The notes beneath the pieces were generated by a model, which worked only from the letters and a program-made list of their open reading frames with translations, ran no database searches and was not told the origin of the DNA. A program made the position numbers and the translations under genes. Shown here one piece after another: positions 63,492 through 64,000 of a stretch of DNA of 64,000 nt. Within the stretch, counting starts at the first letter, position 1; every line of letters begins with the position of its first letter. The stretch is from Streptomyces armeniacus. Its GTDB lineage: Bacteria; Actinomycetota; Actinomycetes; Streptomycetales; Streptomycetaceae. Location of the stretch: contig NZ_CP031320.1 of assembly GCF_003355155.1 (NCBI RefSeq), positions 3,649,367 to 3,713,366 of the forward strand. Reading direction: 5' to 3'.

Positions 63492-63767
63492 CTACTCGTC
63501 TTCTCCGTCCTCGGCGTCTTCTTCGTCCTCGGCGTCTTCTCCGTCCTCCGCTCCGTCCTCGGCTTCGAGCACCGCGTCCAGCCGGGCGCGCGCGCCCTCC
63601 AGCCACTCGCGGCAGATCCGCGCCAGCTCCTCGCCGCGCTCCCACAGGGCGAGCGACTCCTCCAGCGTCGAACCGCCCGCCTCGAGCCGCTGCACCACCT
63701 CGACCAGCTCACCGCGCGCCTGCTCGTAGCTCAGCGTGGACTGGAGCGTGGACTCATCCGTCGTCAT
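63492..63767 (-). CDS. xseB: Exodeoxyribonuclease VII small subunit
   Basis: This protein has 91 residues. [20 protein letters not shown] and [20 protein letters not shown] are the family's two-helix signature for binding the XseA catalytic subunit, which degrades single-stranded DNA from both ends. The tail is a run of Glu/Asp/Ala repeats, longer and more acidic than usual. xseA lies upstream across a 115-bp GC-rich gap, whereas the two genes often overlap in other bacteria. Confidence 0.92.
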   Translation of the reverse strand: MTTDESTLQSTLSYEQARGELVEVVQRLEAGGSTLEESLALWERGEELARICREWLEGARARLDAVLEAEDGAEDGEDAEDEEDAEDGEDE

Positions 63768-63882
63768 GGCCCCAGGCTAGGCGCTGCCGGTGACAGCGCG
63801 GCAAGCCGCCGCCGGACCCGCGCCAAGCCGCCCGGCCGCGGCTCCCTGCCCGGCCGACGGCTCCCCGCCCGGCCGCGGCGGC

Positions 63883-64000
63883 CTATTCCGTCACCGTCAC
63901 GCCGAACTCCCCCTCCGCCACCCGCGCCCGCAGCGGGTCGCCCGGCGCCGCGTCACCCGGCTTGCGGATCACCGAGCCGTCCGCGCGCTGCAGCACCGCG
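63883..64000 (-). CDS. xseA: Exodeoxyribonuclease VII large subunit, C-terminal end only
   Basis: The last 38 codons are visible, reading leftward to TAG at 63885-63883: [20 protein letters not shown] then [12 protein letters not shown]. The pattern (rounded beta-turn G-D, then hydrophobic end strand) is the XseA C-terminus, and its neighbour xseB supports the call. The rest lies beyond the window. Confidence 0.8.
   Translation of the reverse strand, partial: AVLQRADGSVIRKPGDAAPGDPLRARVAEGEFGVTVTE

Overview
The window is high-GC DNA (third codon positions almost always G or C, GTG and TTG starts common, GTGA/ATGA gene overlaps) and reads as the chromosome of a Streptomyces or close relative. 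Supporting markers are a mycothiol gene (mshB), twin partner-switching phosphatase/kinase proteins, a sugar importer without its own ATPase, an actinobacterial succinate dehydrogenase with one membrane subunit, and a TTA-containing mini-ORF. No rRNA, tRNA, CRISPR array, prophage or intact insertion sequence was found. Functions are read from protein motifs and neighbourhood; no database search was run.

Layout. 1-1.6 kb: a STAS anti-sigma-factor antagonist (cut by the window edge) divergent from a SigB/F/I-type sigma factor. 1.6-7.4 kb: a leftward histidine-degradation operon hutU - M20 amidohydrolase - hutF - hutI, with a good promoter and overlapping palindromes before hutU. 7.4-14.1 kb: a decarboxylase-like PLP enzyme, a membrane protein, an APC permease behind a 65-bp palindrome, a VOC protein, a mycothiol-dependent-isomerase-like protein with a small upstream ORF, an RpiR regulator and a small membrane protein. 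14.1-18.3 kb: strong terminators and a possible relic element, a peptidoglycan-binding protein with a very long disordered N-terminus, a small membrane protein, mshB and another small membrane protein. 18.5-27.1 kb: an S9 peptidase convergent with a five-gene oligopeptide ABC importer (permease - binding protein - permease - ATPase - ATPase, the order known for BldK). 27.5-31.5 kb: a membrane protein and a divergent pair of zinc peptidases (PqqD-like/M50 and M14). 31.6-36 kb: typA and an orphan peptide-binding lipoprotein. 36.3-40.4 kb: a coiled-coil protein and the sdhC-sdhA-sdhB operon.

40.5-51.3 kb is the most distinctive block: a LacI regulator, a sugar ABC importer (binding protein and two permeases), a GH39-like glycosidase, a Tat-exported GH144/glucoamylase-like protein, a type I sulfatase and a formylglycine-generating enzyme. 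Three matching LacI-type operators precede the regulator, the binding protein and the GH39 gene. I infer a self-contained sulfated-glycan utilisation locus: a polymer is cut outside, oligomers are imported, and glycosidase and sulfatase (both without signal peptides) finish the job inside, the sulfatase being activated by the locus's own FGE.

51.4-64 kb: an XRE/cupin regulator divergent from a drug-efflux MFS protein, a Tat-exported beta-lactamase-fold esterase/peptidase, two tandem PP2C phosphatases with ATPase domains, a SPOR-domain protein, a GntR regulator, glpX, a DUF4245-type protein, xseB and the last codons of xseA at the window edge.
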